Part shown: positions 14,170 through 26,704 of the stretch, one piece after another
Numbering within the stretch: position 1 is the stretch's first letter
Layout: each line of letters opens with the position of its first letter
NCBI GenBank assembly: GCA_001910725.1
Contig: MJGA01000004.1
Location: 992,001-1,056,000 of the forward strand
DNA: 64,000 bases
Direction: 5' to 3'
Source: Phanerodontia chrysosporium
Taxonomy: Eukaryota; Basidiomycota; Agaricomycetes; Polyporales; Phanerochaetaceae
Program-made: the position numbers and the translations under genes
The notes under the pieces: model-generated
Databases searched by the model: none
Seen by the model: only the letters and a program-made list of their open reading frames with translations
What the model was told of the DNA's origin: nothing

Positions 14170-17100
14170 ATGGGAATCGTTCTCTCTCTTTTATTCCCTC
14201 GGCAATTCATGTTTACGGAACAATCTGTCCTCTCTTCTTCATCGTCTACTACATCCTCCAGCCCTACTGTGTCCTTAGACCCTGACCACACACCTCCCGC
14301 CAGTCCGTCTCCAGATTCTGCCGCTACCATACTCCCAAACTCTCCGTCACACCGAGATAATCCTACCATAACCGCGTCAAGGCGCCCAGATGTACCGTCG
14401 TATTCGCCTCACGCGGTAGGCCTAGGTCTCGTCGCGCCTCGTCCACACGGGGGCTCTGTACCGCCACTTGCTCTAGACATGGGCACACCAGCTCAGCCCA
14501 GGTCACCTGCTGTCGTGCACGGCAATCCGTTCGAGCCGACGTCGTCACCCACAGGCGCCCAGGCCGTCCAGTCGCCACAAGGGCCGCTCTCGCACCCGTT
14601 CAACGACTTTGCGTTGGGGCCGCCGCCGTCGCCGTCGTTGGTCTCCGCTCAGACCTCGTTGGCCAACGCTACGATGTCTCAACCATCCGCGAGCTCTGCG
14701 GCGCAGCGCCCGCCTAGCCCCGGTGCCAGTTCCAGTTCCTCGGGGCTCCGCATCGAGATCCCTCCTCCTCACCATGCGGGCAACCCGTTCGTGACGTCGG
14801 GCACCACGATGTCGCCGCCGCCGCCGGGATCTGCACCGCCGTCTCATCACTCGGAAACAGTGCCTAGTCCAGGGCAGGGCCTCACCTCCTCGCTAGATCT
14901 CGCGCAGGAGATGCCCCTCCCACCTGGGAACGCAGGCGAAAGCAGCCTCAACGTCGATTTTGCAGAGTTCGACTCAGAGGGCTTGAGCGCTCTGGAAAAA
15001 ATCTACCTTTTCTCGCGCAGCCGTGCAGGCTTCCAGCGCGTTTTCATCGCCCATGCCTTACCTAGCTACCTACGTCACCGGCGCGAGAGTCGCCCCGATC
15101 GAGCACCAGGCGAGGGCAGCCCAGAGGCTGACGAAATAACGCCCGCCGAAGCGGTCGAGTACGTTTTGCCATTGCTGAATGGCCTCGCCATGGATGAAGG
15201 TACGCAATTTTTTTCTCCTGGATAAACTTATGGAATTTCTCACCGCTGCGGAATTGTTGCCTTCCACACGATTGCCGTGACGAACGTCTGACCTCACTTG
15301 CGACCCGCCTATCATGCGTTCTCGACCGTCACATCATGTCATTACTTTGGGTTCTTTTTCCGCGCTCTTCCATTGACGCTGATTGGCCCATCAAAACGGC
15401 CGACGCCCCGCGACGACCCGTTGACTCTGCAGACGAAGCGGTCAAGGAGGCTCTCGCCGCTGAACTCGTCCCCATAATATGGTGGTTCATCACGAACTGC
15501 CAGCTCGTGGAGGAGGAGGAAGCCGCACAGGATCAGCAGCCGCAATCCGCTGGCGAGCCCACGCGAATTTCGGTGCAGTCGTTCACGCCCATCCTGGGCA
15601 CCCTCCTCCTGAGTCCGAACGGTCTGGTAGGCGGGCCCGCCAGATTCGCCGTTGTCGAGCTCTTGAATCGAGTCAGGCGCGCGGATGCCAAAGATCGCCG
15701 CCAGTCCGAGAGACGCGAGCAAGGCGCTGCGGCATCGAGTAGCAGCGCCTCAAGCGAGCAGCGGGACGGCAGGGCCGGCATGATGCCGCAATCGGACCAG
15801 GACTCGGAGGAGGAGGACAGCTATTCACCGACTGGCCTCTTCGGCTCGCTGGAGCGACGGCTGTTTGAGCGCGAGATGGTACAGCAAGTCGTCATCGGCA
15901 TGGGACGTTTGGATCTTCCGGATGAGAATCACCAGCCGCCAGGAACTGCTGACTACATGGCGTACACTCCTGGCATCCCGACGCCCGTACCAACCGCGCA
16001 TCAAACAAGCGTCGAAGGGTCCTATTTTCCCGCGGTGGATCTGCCTCAAGGTAGTCGGGTAGCAGGGAGCGACTCGACGCCGTCGGTGACAGCGCAGCAG
16101 CCTGAGTCATCACCAGCTCTTTCACAGCTATCGAGTCCTCCCTCGTCCGACACTGCTTCGCCTTCCTCCATCCACTCTGTCCCATCGCTCACCTCGGATT
16201 CGCCATCGTCTTTGAGACCCGAGTCTGGATCCTCGGTCCACGTCCCTGTCACGCCACCCAACTCGGTGCAATATACGCCGCTCGAAGACGCAAAGATACA
16301 CCACTCTCCACCTCTAATCTCTCCGCCACTGGTTGGAAATGATGATCTGCCGACACCCGAAGCCTGGGAGCCAGGACACGTCGCCTCCGTGCTGAGCCCA
16401 CGATTCGTGAACCCTCCGCCTCACTCCCTTCATTCCCCGAGTCCACATTCATCAGACCTTCGACCGCCCAGCCCTCGCCCTTCCGGCGCTCGTCCATTGA
16501 GCCCTCCACTACCAAACAGAGGACCCTACTCACCGGCGCAATCTCCAGCACTAGAAGCAGGGTCGATACCCATAGATGTTCACCCGACTTTCCCACCCGA
16601 TGCGGCGTCGACAAACCCTCTGTTAGCATCCGAACTGGCGCAGCATGGGCCCCACGATGGCGCAGGGATTTCTCTCACGCAACACGTCGTTGAGGACGAG
16701 GACGTCGTGGATGACGCCCAACTCAGCGAGGAAGCTTCTGTAGGGAGACTGTCAAGCATGAGTCTAATGGCCGCAGTCACCGCGAGCGGTGAGTTTTTGT
16801 TTCCTTGGCCTTCCCATATCGGGCATATGTCTTGGGTGGCGTGGAGGTTTCTATATCTCCCGCTCCACTTTCGCTCCTCGTGTTTCGACCCTCTGCGCTA
16901 TGCATAATCTGATCGCGTGTCGGCTGACTCAACATATTTTCCCAGGCTCTATTGATGAGGAGACGAAAGCTGCTTTCGTCGCGGAGGTCGAACGTGTGGG
17001 TCGAGACCCTATCTATTGGGTACGCAGGGAAGCCAGTTTTGCGGTCGGGGCCCTCGCCAAAGTGGTCCCGCATGAAGTGGTGCTTATCTCGCTGGTCCGT

Positions 17101-18629
17101 GAGCTCTCTATAATCACCCCACGCCACCTCCACTGACAATGTGACCAATAGCTTCCCCTGTTCGAGTCACTCTACCGCGATCCATCATGGCATGTCCGGC
17201 ACTCTGCGCTGTTCGCCCTCCCAGCCATTCTCTCCCGCCTCCCATCACAGCAGCGCCGCTCCCTCGCCCTCGATGTTATCGTCACTCTGGCCCACGATGA
17301 GTCGCAAACAGTGAGGTCGGGCGTGCTCGAAGCCCTTGCTGAAGTCATCTACACCTTTCACGAGGATGCCGAAGGGCCCCCGCCTGAGCTGTTGCGGTTG
17401 TTCCTTGGCATCCGCGAGGACAACGACCCTCGGCTCACAGAGGGGCCAGCGGAGGAGTCAGCACAGATGTCTCCGCCGTCGACGCCTATGAGTTGGAGCG
17501 ACTTTGTCTCATCGATCTCAGCTAGCTCGCAGCATTCACAGGATCACGACATCTACGAAGATCCGGCTCGCCCCCTCATCTGTGCCTTCAATTACCCAGC
17601 CGTTGCTCTCACCCTCGGGCGGGAGCGATGGCACGAAATACGCGAGCTCTACCTCTCGCTATCAAAGGACCAGTCCCACAAGGTCCGGCGGACGCTCGCG
17701 GCGTCGCTCGGCGAGATGGCCAAGATCGTCGGGCCTGCGCACGCAAAGCGGGACCTGCTGCCCGTCTGGTGGTCCAGCGTGCGTTCAGAAGAAGGTGAGG
17801 TGCGGCTGAAGGCCGTGGAGTGCTTAGATACCTTCATCCCTGCGCTAGACGACGCCGAGCGTTCGGAAGTCCTCAAAGGCTTGAACGGCGAGGTATGGAC
17901 ACGTCTCAAGGGATGGAGGGAGCGGGAAGCAGCGATGAAGGCGTTGGGAGGTTGGGCGTCAATCAGCCTCGTTGACGAGACTGTGCTACGCGGGCTCTTG
18001 CGTAAAGGCCTGCAAGACCCTGTCGCGTCGGTCCGCGAAGAGGCGGTCCATGCGGTAAGTCGCTTGCACGGGTCTTCAATGGAATGCTCACCTTGCTTGG
18101 ATGGTCAGTTGGCTGCAATGGTGTCCGCTTGGACTCGTCGCCCGCAGAGCCTCGAGCAGCTTTGGGATATGCTACGCACTCTTGCCATTTCTAGCTCCTA
18201 TCGGCAGCGGATGATCTTCCTTTCCTGCTACCAGACAGTCCTGCTGGCTACAAAAGACGTCGGTCTCGTGTCAGAGCCTTTTCTGAAGACTTTGGACTCG
18301 CTGCGCCGCGACCCAATTGTAGACGTGCGCATCAGGCTGGCTAGGTTCCTTGGAACACTATTAGGTGAGCAGTCGCGCTCTGTTCGCAGCTTCTAGCAGT
18401 ATTGATAGGTGTTCTTATAGAGAGCTTCCCTGCCATCCCTGAGGCGACAGCCGAGACTGTGAGAGGAATCGCCAGGCAGCTCGCAGACGATTCCTCTCAT
18501 GATGTCCAGGCGTTCGCCCAGTCGTTGCTTGCAGGCTGGACATCACAAAATTCCCGCCGCCGTGAGACAGCTGAGGCGACCAAATCCGCGCACATATTCT
18601 CACGGCCGCCTCCGCTTGCTCCAAGCTGA
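14170..18629 (+). CDS. Large HEAT-repeat protein, protein phosphatase 4 regulatory subunit 1-like
   Basis: Six exons (14170-15199, 15433-16788, 16946-17094, 17152-18054, 18109-18364, 18421-18629) encode about 1,300 residues. The first 255 residues and a second block (about 435-790) are Ser/Pro-rich and probably disordered. Folded HEAT-type helices lie at about 260-345, 350-450 (VKEALAAELVPIIWWFITNC) and from 800 to the end (RDPIYWVRREASFAVGALAK, DPSWHVRHSALFALPAIL, SQTVRSGVLEALAEVIY). This arrangement resembles PP4R1, a scaffold for phosphatase 4, but I could not compare sequences, so the name is tentative. Intron 1 (15200-15432) is long at 233 bases. A later in-frame ATG (14209) is an alternative start. 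Confidence 0.65.
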
Positions 18630-19508
18630 TACGCCATCAACGTGCCCCGCCTGAGCTTTCCGCAAGGACGAGGTGCCGTGGCACTGCATCGTCCGAGCGA
18701 GACGAGTACGCTGCGACTGCCCTGGCAAAACTCGGGTCGCCTGGGTCGCTGCCCCAGGGCCATGCTTGCCGCCGCCTCCTGGCCGGTGGAGCTGCCGTTT
18801 TCGGAGTTGTAATGTTCTCGTCTTGGAGCCGGGATGTGACGAGGTGTTCGCCGTCGATCCGCCGTCTGTCGCCATTGGTCGTATTATCGTAGTCTCCGAC
18901 ATTGACCATGCTGTAGCATTGATTCCGTACTCCCAACCACACCGTCGTCTTGCTCATCGACTTTCAGCATCATTGTCCTGTGTTGTAAATTATTTGTCAC
19001 ACCGTTCGTCGCATGTCGCCTAGTTATAGCGCTCCGATGTTATCCTTGCATTTATCTCTACCTACTAGTCCTGTATCTAATAGATTGCACACTAGATCAT
19101 TGATGTCTAGACGGGCCACGAGCGGCGCGCTGCCGAGGAGGTGAGGCGGGACGGCCAGCGACGAGCGTCGGTCGCGCGCAATACGACGCCTTCCAGATAA
19201 GGCAAGTGCCACGTGTCGGGGTAACAATAGGGGTGGGCGCTCTCGTTCTCTTTGTCCCGCACATCGAACAACAGCCGTCCACTCAGCGCCACGGACAATG
19301 GCCAAAAGGCGTGGCCGCACAGAAGCTGGCCTCCTCCTGGCCGACAGCCATAATAGAGGCCAGCTCCTGCCCTGCCGCCTCTCCTCCGTCCCCCCACCTC
19401 CCCTCTCGCATTTTTTCTGCCGTCGGCTCTGGCAGTCGTCTGGCTTCTCAGCCCCTCGTTTGTAGGCCTCTGTTTGACCCTCGAAGCCCGGAAGAACTTT
19501 ATGATCGC
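18630..19508. other. Intergenic stretch, nothing recognised
   Basis: About 880 bases. Opposing open frames around 19,100-19,500 overlap the next gene and have arginine-rich, random composition. The start of the following gene may lie a little upstream of 19509, since its frame stays open. Confidence 0.35.
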
Positions 19509-20600
19509 ATGAAAGTTCTCGACCGTCCCATGGATCCAGGGCCAAGTTTCAGGAAATTCAGGACCGTTGCTTTCTGTGAGCACAATCCCGCGCAGCTGCC
19601 AGGCCCAGATAAGCCCGCTCACAGGCACGCCATCTGCACAGCATGCATTGCGCTGATCAGCCTGGCATGGACTGTGCTGGCCACCGTGGTTCTCTATATG
19701 CACTGGGGTGATGGAGACGCTGCTCAAAGTGGGTTTGTCTAGGCCCTCCGTGCACATGCGCGCATGCTCAACTTCCCGGCTGTTCTCCAGCTTCGTTGAT
19801 TGTCATCATTCTCTGCGTAGAAGTCCTCACGGTGGTGATGCTCCCTGCTTCGTGAGTCACCATCCATGAGCCGCGCGTCGCGTCGTGACACTGAAGACGG
19901 ATACGAAGACTACTGCTAGAATGTCGCGCATGGGTCGATGCGGTAAGATTGGCTTGCCTTATAATTGTCCATTTCTGTACGTAATGTCGCTACTAGCCGC
20001 AAGGCTATACTCATTTGGGCTTCAATTCAGTTGCTGCAATCGCATTTACAATATGGGCCGCAAAATACGACTGTCCTACGGGTGGTACAGTAGTTCAATA
20101 GGATTTCACGATTATAAAGCTCATTGAATGCACTCCCAGATGACGGTGTCTGCAATCTCATGAATATATATGTATCATTAGCTTCCTGGGTCATTCCCCT
20201 CCTTCGTACGTGCATCCAAACTCGAACTTCGGTCTCAAGCTAATCTAGTATTTCTCAAGTTGTAATCTACACTGTTTGCTTTAGTATAGTCGTGTGGCGG
20301 AGGTCTGGAACATCCGCAGTCACTCCGGGCAATAATGACATAGAAGAAGCAACGACTCCGAGGCGGGCTGCATTGCCCATCATGCAGCTTCCAGATAGCC
20401 CCGTCTCGGTTACGACGCCTAGGCACCCTTCCTTCAGACTAACACAACTTCCGTGGGTCGGACCTACGCCGCCTCCGCCTCCGCTCCCTGGAGACACCGA
20501 TGATAATGATGGAGAGTCCGACACGACATCGAAGAAACGCCGGTCGACTCGGTCGTCCGCCCGGCTTTCAAAACCTCTGCCTTCCAAGTATTTCTCATAA
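19509..20600 (+). CDS. Four-helix membrane protein with proline-rich cytoplasmic tail (uncharacterised)
   Basis: Not obvious from any single frame. It is rebuilt from six exons (19509-19728, 19791-19851, 19909-19942, 19997-20081, 20140-20205, 20290-20600) whose phases all fit, giving about 258 residues. Four hydrophobic helices appear in order: ICTACIALISLAWTVLATVV, SLIVIILCVEVLTVVML, SVAAIAFTIWAAK, and MNIYVSLASWVIPLLL, followed by a tail with PTPPPPPLP and a basic stretch KKRRSTRSSARLSK. This topology resembles MARVEL-like four-helix proteins of basidiomycetes, and three similar genes lie at 29-35 kb. Function unknown. The start codon is uncertain (19509 or 19533), and the last intron is 84 bases. 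Confidence 0.65.
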
Positions 20601-20991
20601 AGGGTAACTGATCATGTCCGCATCAAGCTCTGTGTATGTCGATGTAATAGTTTTGTGTCGTTCGCTCTGTATTGCTATCGTGTACGTTCACTTTGTATGG
20701 ATCCTGCATATATAGATTTGCCTGTTGTCGTCCGATTGGCCTGTCGCCGCGCAGCACTGCTTTCATGGCATGGACTGACCGCTCGCAACGACGTCCATGC
20801 GCGGCTATTTCAGTATATCCGGCTCCCAACCTTCGCGCACTCGAGTCTTTCTCCTGCACTCACCACTATACCTCATGCTTCTCCATCGTACGCGGTCTTG
20901 CTAGCAGCCTTGTACTGGACGAACACGATACCCTACATCTCCCCCACTCGTTATTCACGCATTACGCCTCCCCGACACGCCCGATCGCATA
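20601..20991. other. Intergenic, upstream of IST1-TBC gene
   Basis: 391 bases without a gene. The last 150 bases are rich in CACTAC/CATC tracts typical of a leader. A TATATAGA motif at 20709 is a possible TATA element. Confidence 0.35.
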
Positions 20992-23900
20992 ATGTCTTCT
21001 TGGGATACCAACCGAGTGAAGGTCATACCCCGCTTCGTATGGTTGTGCACGCACGACATACTGAACCTGCGATAGAACCAGCTCCGATTGACAGCCCAGC
21101 GACTGGGGCAGATACAAGACAAGCTAGACTCCCAGGGCCAGATTACCCGAAGGGACATTGCCATCCTCCTCTCACAAGGCAACGTCGCGCTCGCCCGCGC
21201 AAAGGCCCAGAAGTGCATACACGATGACATCTACAGTGATCTACTTCAGACTTTGGAGATGCATGTTGGGATCGTCCTCGAGCATGTAGGGGATTTGGAA
21301 CGCAGGTGCGTGAAGCTCTGTCGCGTCTTTACTTGTACTGAGGGAATCTATCCTTATAGGTCACCACCCAGCCCCGTCGTGGTCGAAGCAGCTTCTAGCA
21401 TCATATATGCTGCCCCATATGTTGAATCGAAGGGTCCGTCGTTCATTAGCATCTTGCGCGCATCAAATCTCAATACGGTATGGTCTCAGACTTGCAGGCC
21501 GTGCGAGATATTTTGGTTCAGCGACTCGGCCCGGATTTTGCACGTTCAGCTGCCAGCAATCGCGACAAATATGTCTCGAAGAGAGTACGTCTGTACGCGA
21601 AGATAGACTGGACTGTTCACCCATGTCCCGGTCTAGGTCGTCCAAGATCTTGCATCGCAGCCCCCCTCAGCGAGTATGCTTGACCACTTTCTCCGAAGTG
21701 TGGCGAAAGCGAATGGGGTGCATTGGAAGCCAGATCTTGAACCACACCAGAAGTACGCCGTCCAGAGAGTCCAGTTTCACAGAACTCACCTTACGCAACA
21801 AATACTGCAGGGTCGATACCATATCCGGGATGCTCGATGCAGCCTCAATACCATCTATCGACATACACCAGCTGCAAAGCCTTTGCGCGCATGGTATGTC
21901 CTTGTTCATACGTATCGTCCACGCTCCCCAACTGGTCTCTAGGCCTTCCAGAATACCCACCGTGGCTTCGACCGAAAATATGGAGGTAATACTGCCGCAA
22001 GATTCGACTTCCATAGCGCAGTAGTAACATGATCCACATAGGTTACTCCTCGGGAGCCTCCCTCCGCAGAAGGCACGCTGGCAGGGTGATTCCAGCAAGC
22101 AAAGGGAGAACTACTATGTCGGTCAGGAGCACTATTACTCTGTAACACGCGCTCATGGATCCTCAGGACCTCGTTCGACAACTGCTTGAGCCTTTCACCG
22201 ACTTACCACCACCGACAAATCCTCTTTCGCCCCTGGACAGCTCTCTGGTCGACGTTCAGAAAGAGCTGTCTCGCGTCCCCCGCGCGCTCTTCGCTAACCT
22301 CGATGAGGATCTTGAGGATCTGGATCAATGCCCTCTCAGCGATAATTCCGCTGAGAACGTCAAGATTACTTGTGCCAAGGCACTCGATAACCGACTACAG
22401 CAGATCCGCGAAGCATCGAAGAGCGGTGTGTCTACGCCCGTCGAAGAGACACCAGAGATACAGATTGAGTCGACACCTGAGATTCGGCTCGAGGACGCCG
22501 GTGATGACCAGCAGTCTGAGCAGGGAGACCAGGACGACAGCACTTCGGATGTGTTCTTCGACAGTAGAAGCATCGGGACTCCGGAGATCTCTGTCTCAGC
22601 TCCGGAATCACCAACGTCCTCGCACTCGGGTGTACGGAAGACGTTGGTCAAGTCCAGGCCATACAGCGCTACCGGTGCCCATCCCAAGCATGAGACCGCA
22701 CTCATCCGCCTACTATACATTCACTTCTCGCTGAACCCGGCGCACCGAGCGCCGCAAACAGCTTCTCTGCTAGTGCCGCTGTACTCGGCATTGGTGCAGG
22801 AGGTCATCCCAGAGGACGCCGCGCACGTCGAGGCAGACACCTTCTGGCTCTTTGAAACTTTGTTGGGGAATTCTCGGATCTCGACGAGCCAGAGAGTGCA
22901 GAAGTGTGGCTGAAGAAACTAGGTGAGAGGGTTGCATGGGCCGACGCAGAGCTCGCGGAAGATTTGGTAAGGATGTCCATATAGCGGCTGGTAGCAGTAC
23001 CTCACTGACCGCCATTGTTAGCAAACCAAAGGACTCGATCCCTCGTCCCCGCATTACGCATAGTAAGTGCATTTCTTGCATTGGTCCATGGTGGAAACTG
23101 AGAGCCCTTGCAGCCGGTGGATAACGACTTTGTTGACGCATACACTACCGCTTCCAGCTGTGCTCATGACCTGGGATGCCTTGTTTGCTCGCCCGTCACG
23201 AGACCGGACGTCTAACCCGAAATTGGAGTATCTCCTCGATGTCTGTGCGAGCATGCTCATCTGTGCTCGGGGACCTCTATTCCGGTGAGCATCCGCCTTT
23301 CTTGCCTGTACAGCGTAGGCCAACCACATTCTAGTCTCGGCAGGCGACCTGGGAAGCCCTTGAATCTCTGGGGAGAAAGCTCTAGCATCATCATGTCCGA
23401 GCTCTTGTCGGACCGAGAGCTGGAGGAGGCCTTTATCCAGGGAATGGCATTTTTGCAGAACTATCCTCTGGAAAATGTCGGAGGGATCGAGAGGGTGCTC
23501 CAGCTGGCTTTCGATCTTGCTGCCCAGCGCGAGAAGGCAAACCAGGGGACGAGCACGCAAGCAGCAGCCGCGGGACTCGGTGCCCGTCTGCGTAATACCG
23601 TCTGGAGAAGCACTCCAGCTCCGGCTGCCCTGCCTAGCAAGGCGCCAGCTCCCACACCTGCGGTCCAGGCTCAGGCTAGCACGGACGAGGATAGCACGGA
23701 CAGCGATTCAGATTCGACCGATGACGATGACGAAGGTGCTCAGGCAGCACAGGTTCCAAACAACGCGAATCAAACCTCTCTGACGTCTCGATTCACATCT
23801 GCGGTTTGGAAAGGTATCACGAACCAGTCCGCCATGGAAGCCCCGCCCACGCCGACCGTACCATCTGCTCATCCATCCCCTGTAACGTCGCCGAAAATGG

Positions 23901-25456
23901 AGCTATCGAAGGAACTGCCACCAGAACCACGCTCTCCCCCAGCGGATACAGCTTCCCAGCCATCCACGTCGATCACCTCGAACATTTGGGGTTACGCCGA
24001 GAAGCTCAGGGACTCCAACGCGGCTGCTACTCTGTCCAAAGTCAGTACGAATTGGCGAGTAAAAGCCCTGGACGCATGGAGCAAGCGTGCAAGCGTCACT
24101 ACACCGCACACCGCGCCGGTCGCTGAGGCTCCCTCGACCTTGTCACCGTCATGGGTCCCCTCTCGTAGCGATTCAGATCCCCGGAGAAGCTCGTTACCGC
24201 CCATGGGTACATTCGATGACTACGAGCCTCCAGAACGCCCGAAGTTCTTTCGACCTCCTAGAGACAGCATGATCATTGATCCTCGACGAGACTCGCTGGC
24301 GTCACTGGCGTCGCTGGCTTCCCCGACAGGCTCAGAGATGTCTATACACTCGGAAGGCGATATCGACCACAGAAGGTCGAGTATGATGGCGCGTACACCC
24401 AGTCCGCGTGCTGGAACAGTGACGCGGTCGGGTGGGCCAAAGCCCTTGATACTCAACTCGCATTCCCTGATTACTCATTCACGTTCGCCCACCATGACTA
24501 CATCAAGCATGGATGCCCACTTCGCCGACCAGGTTCGCGCTAAACGTCCGTCCGTCTCGCACAGAACTTCGCAATCATCTTTGTCATCGATCTCTCCATC
24601 GGACCACCTCTCATCTGGACGTATCCGGACTCCCGACACCGAGAGCAGGGTTGTACCCATCAACAGGGCGCGCTCTCCGGCCGCCATGGCGAAAGACAAA
24701 CGGCAAGGTTCAGTGTCGTCAGCTGCCTCCAGCCCGGTAGGGACGACGCGCCGACTCCCGTCAGACTACGGAACGGAGGTGCCCGAGCGTAAGTCTGGAT
24801 GGAGGAGTGCCGACTTCCGTGATTCGACTGCTTCCACTGCATCCCTAGCTTCTCCGCCGGCTCCAGTCAGTCCTCCCAAGCAAGCAGAGAGCGACGAAGC
24901 TCGCGTTGTGCCATCAGAACGTCAACGCGGGTCTGTCGTACTGAGCGAGTTCGGGGAGCTGAACCAGCCGGTTCAGCCCGATGCCATTCCCAAACTCCCT
25001 CGCAAGACGAATACGTCCTTGTCCCGCATACAGGTGGACGACAGCTCTGATTCATCGGTTGTCGCGCAACTTCCAACTCGTACATCGCGAGTCAAGTCCA
25101 AACGCCTCCCTCCCCGGCTTGCCAACTATCGTTCACGAGAAGCCAGCAGGGACGAGGCTGGTCGCACTGCAGGCCCGAATGCTCTGGTTGCGGAGTGGCC
25201 TGAAGATGGAGACGCCACGACCCCGAAAGCGAGTAGCTTTGAGGTTGGCGGCTCGCCGTCGAAGACTAGGAAGAACTCTGGCGAAACTCGCACGCGCAAG
25301 ATCTCTGCGGATGGCTCTTCGAGGACGAGGAAGCCATCCAATGAAAGCAGACCGAGACGCGTGCGGGACAGCGCAGCCGTAGAAGGGGACGACGAGGGGT
25401 ACGATGAATTCCTCAGCGCATACTCGGAAAGCGAGGATAGCAGTGCGGCGCGATGA
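20992..25456 (+). CDS. Predicted IST1-TBC fusion protein (one-base frame break at 22865)
   Basis: Twelve exons (20992-21021, 21076-21305, 21360-21433, 21490-21584, 21637-21752, 21811-21893, 21943-21985, 22042-22117, 22167-22966, 23022-23062, 23114-23284, 23335-25456) give about 1,293 residues. Residues 1-180 form an Ist1 domain, known to bind ESCRT-III and Vps4 (RLTAQRLGQIQDKLDSQGQ, ARAKAQKCIHDD, VEAASSIIYAAPYVESK). From about 190 a Rab-GAP TBC region follows (WLRPKIWRLLLGSLP, ALIRLLYIHFSLNP, FWLFETLLGEF, YAYRWITTLLTHTLPLPAVL). The last 650 residues are Ser/Pro-rich and disordered. The IST1 and TBC parts join through a normal 58-base intron (21753-21810) with no intergenic space. The frame breaks in the GGGG run 22865-22868; one more G restores the conserved GEF and all downstream phases. 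TBC catalytic fingers look degenerate. Confidence 0.75.
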
Positions 25457-25551
25457 ACTAAACCTGGCGGAGAGGCCGGAGGAAGACTATGCTTGGCTAT
25501 GCTGTCTAATATGTCCCCATGCCCATTATCTAGTTTCTTCAGCATCTCTGA

Positions 25552-26290
25552 CTATGTAGGCTGCTGGTCAGTTGACATATCCAGAGGTCGACCGAAGACG
25601 GTTTCCTGAATGTCTTGGTACACTTCCAGCAAAACTGGAAAATATGGCAGGATGTTCTGCAGAATGTAGGTGGGCAAGAGACAGTGACGATCGGGCTTTT
25701 GCTACTCACTTCATAGGGCACATGCAAAGAAGTGACCCCTTCTGGTGACTGTTCGATGGCCACCAGATAATAGCGCACATTCCATCCGCGCAGGCCTTCG
25801 TTGATGACCACATCTTGAAGGCGTATGAAGGGTATAAAGCGGCGTGACACGAATAGTGGTAGTCCGGAGAACCCTCTGTGTGTCTCGAACTGGAGTCCGA
25901 AGGAGGGTATCACGATGATGGACTCTACAGACAATATGAGCGTCGGTCAAGTCAGACACGGGTGAACATACCCCAGAGCACTTGACCAGACCTCGAACGA
26001 GCGTACAGTGCGACCAGCAGTACAGCTACTGCACTGTAAACCCTATTCGTAGTAATCTAGTTCATATTAGAGCCCTAGATTGGTCACACGAGTAGGACAC
26101 TCACCGTTTGCCAAAGCATAGCAATGAGAAGCGGGACGGCGGCATCGAGCCACGACCATCCGTAAAACCTCAGCACCCTGCCCGAGCCATCTCGTGCAAT
26201 ACGCCAGTTCTCGACGCGGTATTCGGTGCAACCGTGGTATTCGCGCACGGAGAGCTCAGGATGGCCCGGCAGCGGTCGAGTGTGCTGCAT
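25552..26290 (-). CDS. GPI15: GPI-GlcNAc transferase subunit PIG-H/Gpi15
   Basis: Subunit of the ER enzyme that makes GlcNAc-PI, the first step of GPI-anchor synthesis. Four exons (26290-26105, 26056-25972, 25924-25710, 25656-25552) give 196 residues. Two hydrophobic helices (WLDAAVPLLIAMLWQ and YSAVAVLLVALYA) form a hairpin near residues 45-85. The PIG-H domain follows with its hallmark ESIIVIPSFGLQFETHRGF, FIPFIRLQDVVINEGLRGWN and YYLVAIE. All phases agree. It converges with the IST1-TBC gene (95 bases between stops) and diverges from the GH5 gene. Confidence 0.93.
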
Positions 26291-26704
26291 GCATGGAACA
26301 AGGTTGCTGGCGCCTGCACGTCAACCCCGCTCTACCAAGACCGCCATCATCTTTGTCTGGCTCTGGTCGCTAGTCTCGCAGTTCCATCTCGCACCCGGCT
26401 ACCGAAGCTACTATGTAGCCACGGAAACTAGTTAGCATGCCAGAGTGATTCTCAGTCACGATCGAAATGTCAGCCGCATGCACCAGCCGCCACAGTGCTC
26501 TACAATGGGTTCACTCTACCGTGGTCTTGCTACCTTTGCCTTCCTATTCGCAAGGACGGGTTCCCAGGATGCAGCTGCCCTCAGGAGGTTTCGCTGCTCT
26601 GCTTCATACCCTACAGCTGTCGCAAGGTCTATACAAACCGACACCACCGGCTGGCCCGACATCTTACACGAAGACACTGGCAGGCACCAACTCGTACTCT
26701 TCCT
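26291..26704. promoter_or_regulatory. Divergent region GPI15 / GH5 gene
   Basis: 414 bases between divergent starts. An upstream ATG at 26503 opens a frame with a signal-peptide-like start (MGSLYRGLATFAFLFA), but no splice route joins it cleanly to the GH5 domain, so I treat it as 5' leader sequence. No TATA box seen. Confidence 0.35.

Noticed and set aside
15336..15432. ATG and open frame continuing upstream of exon 2 of the HEAT-repeat gene, as a separate gene start
   Set aside because: The stretch MSLLWVLFPRSSIDAD is unlike the protein, and joining exon 1 by the 15200-15432 intron gives the conserved AMDEDEAVKEALAAEL.
19107..19757. Minus-strand open frame of 216 codons
   Set aside because: Arginine/glycine-rich random composition and it overlaps the first exon of a better supported plus-strand gene.
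21676..21942. IST1 protein ending on its own at a stop near 21942
   Set aside because: Its last 60 codons would be out of keeping with the family and would overlap the TBC start; a normal intron joins the two instead.
22325..22720. Antisense open frame over the IST1-TBC gene
   Set aside because: Shadow of the coding strand; cysteine/serine-rich with no conserved feature.
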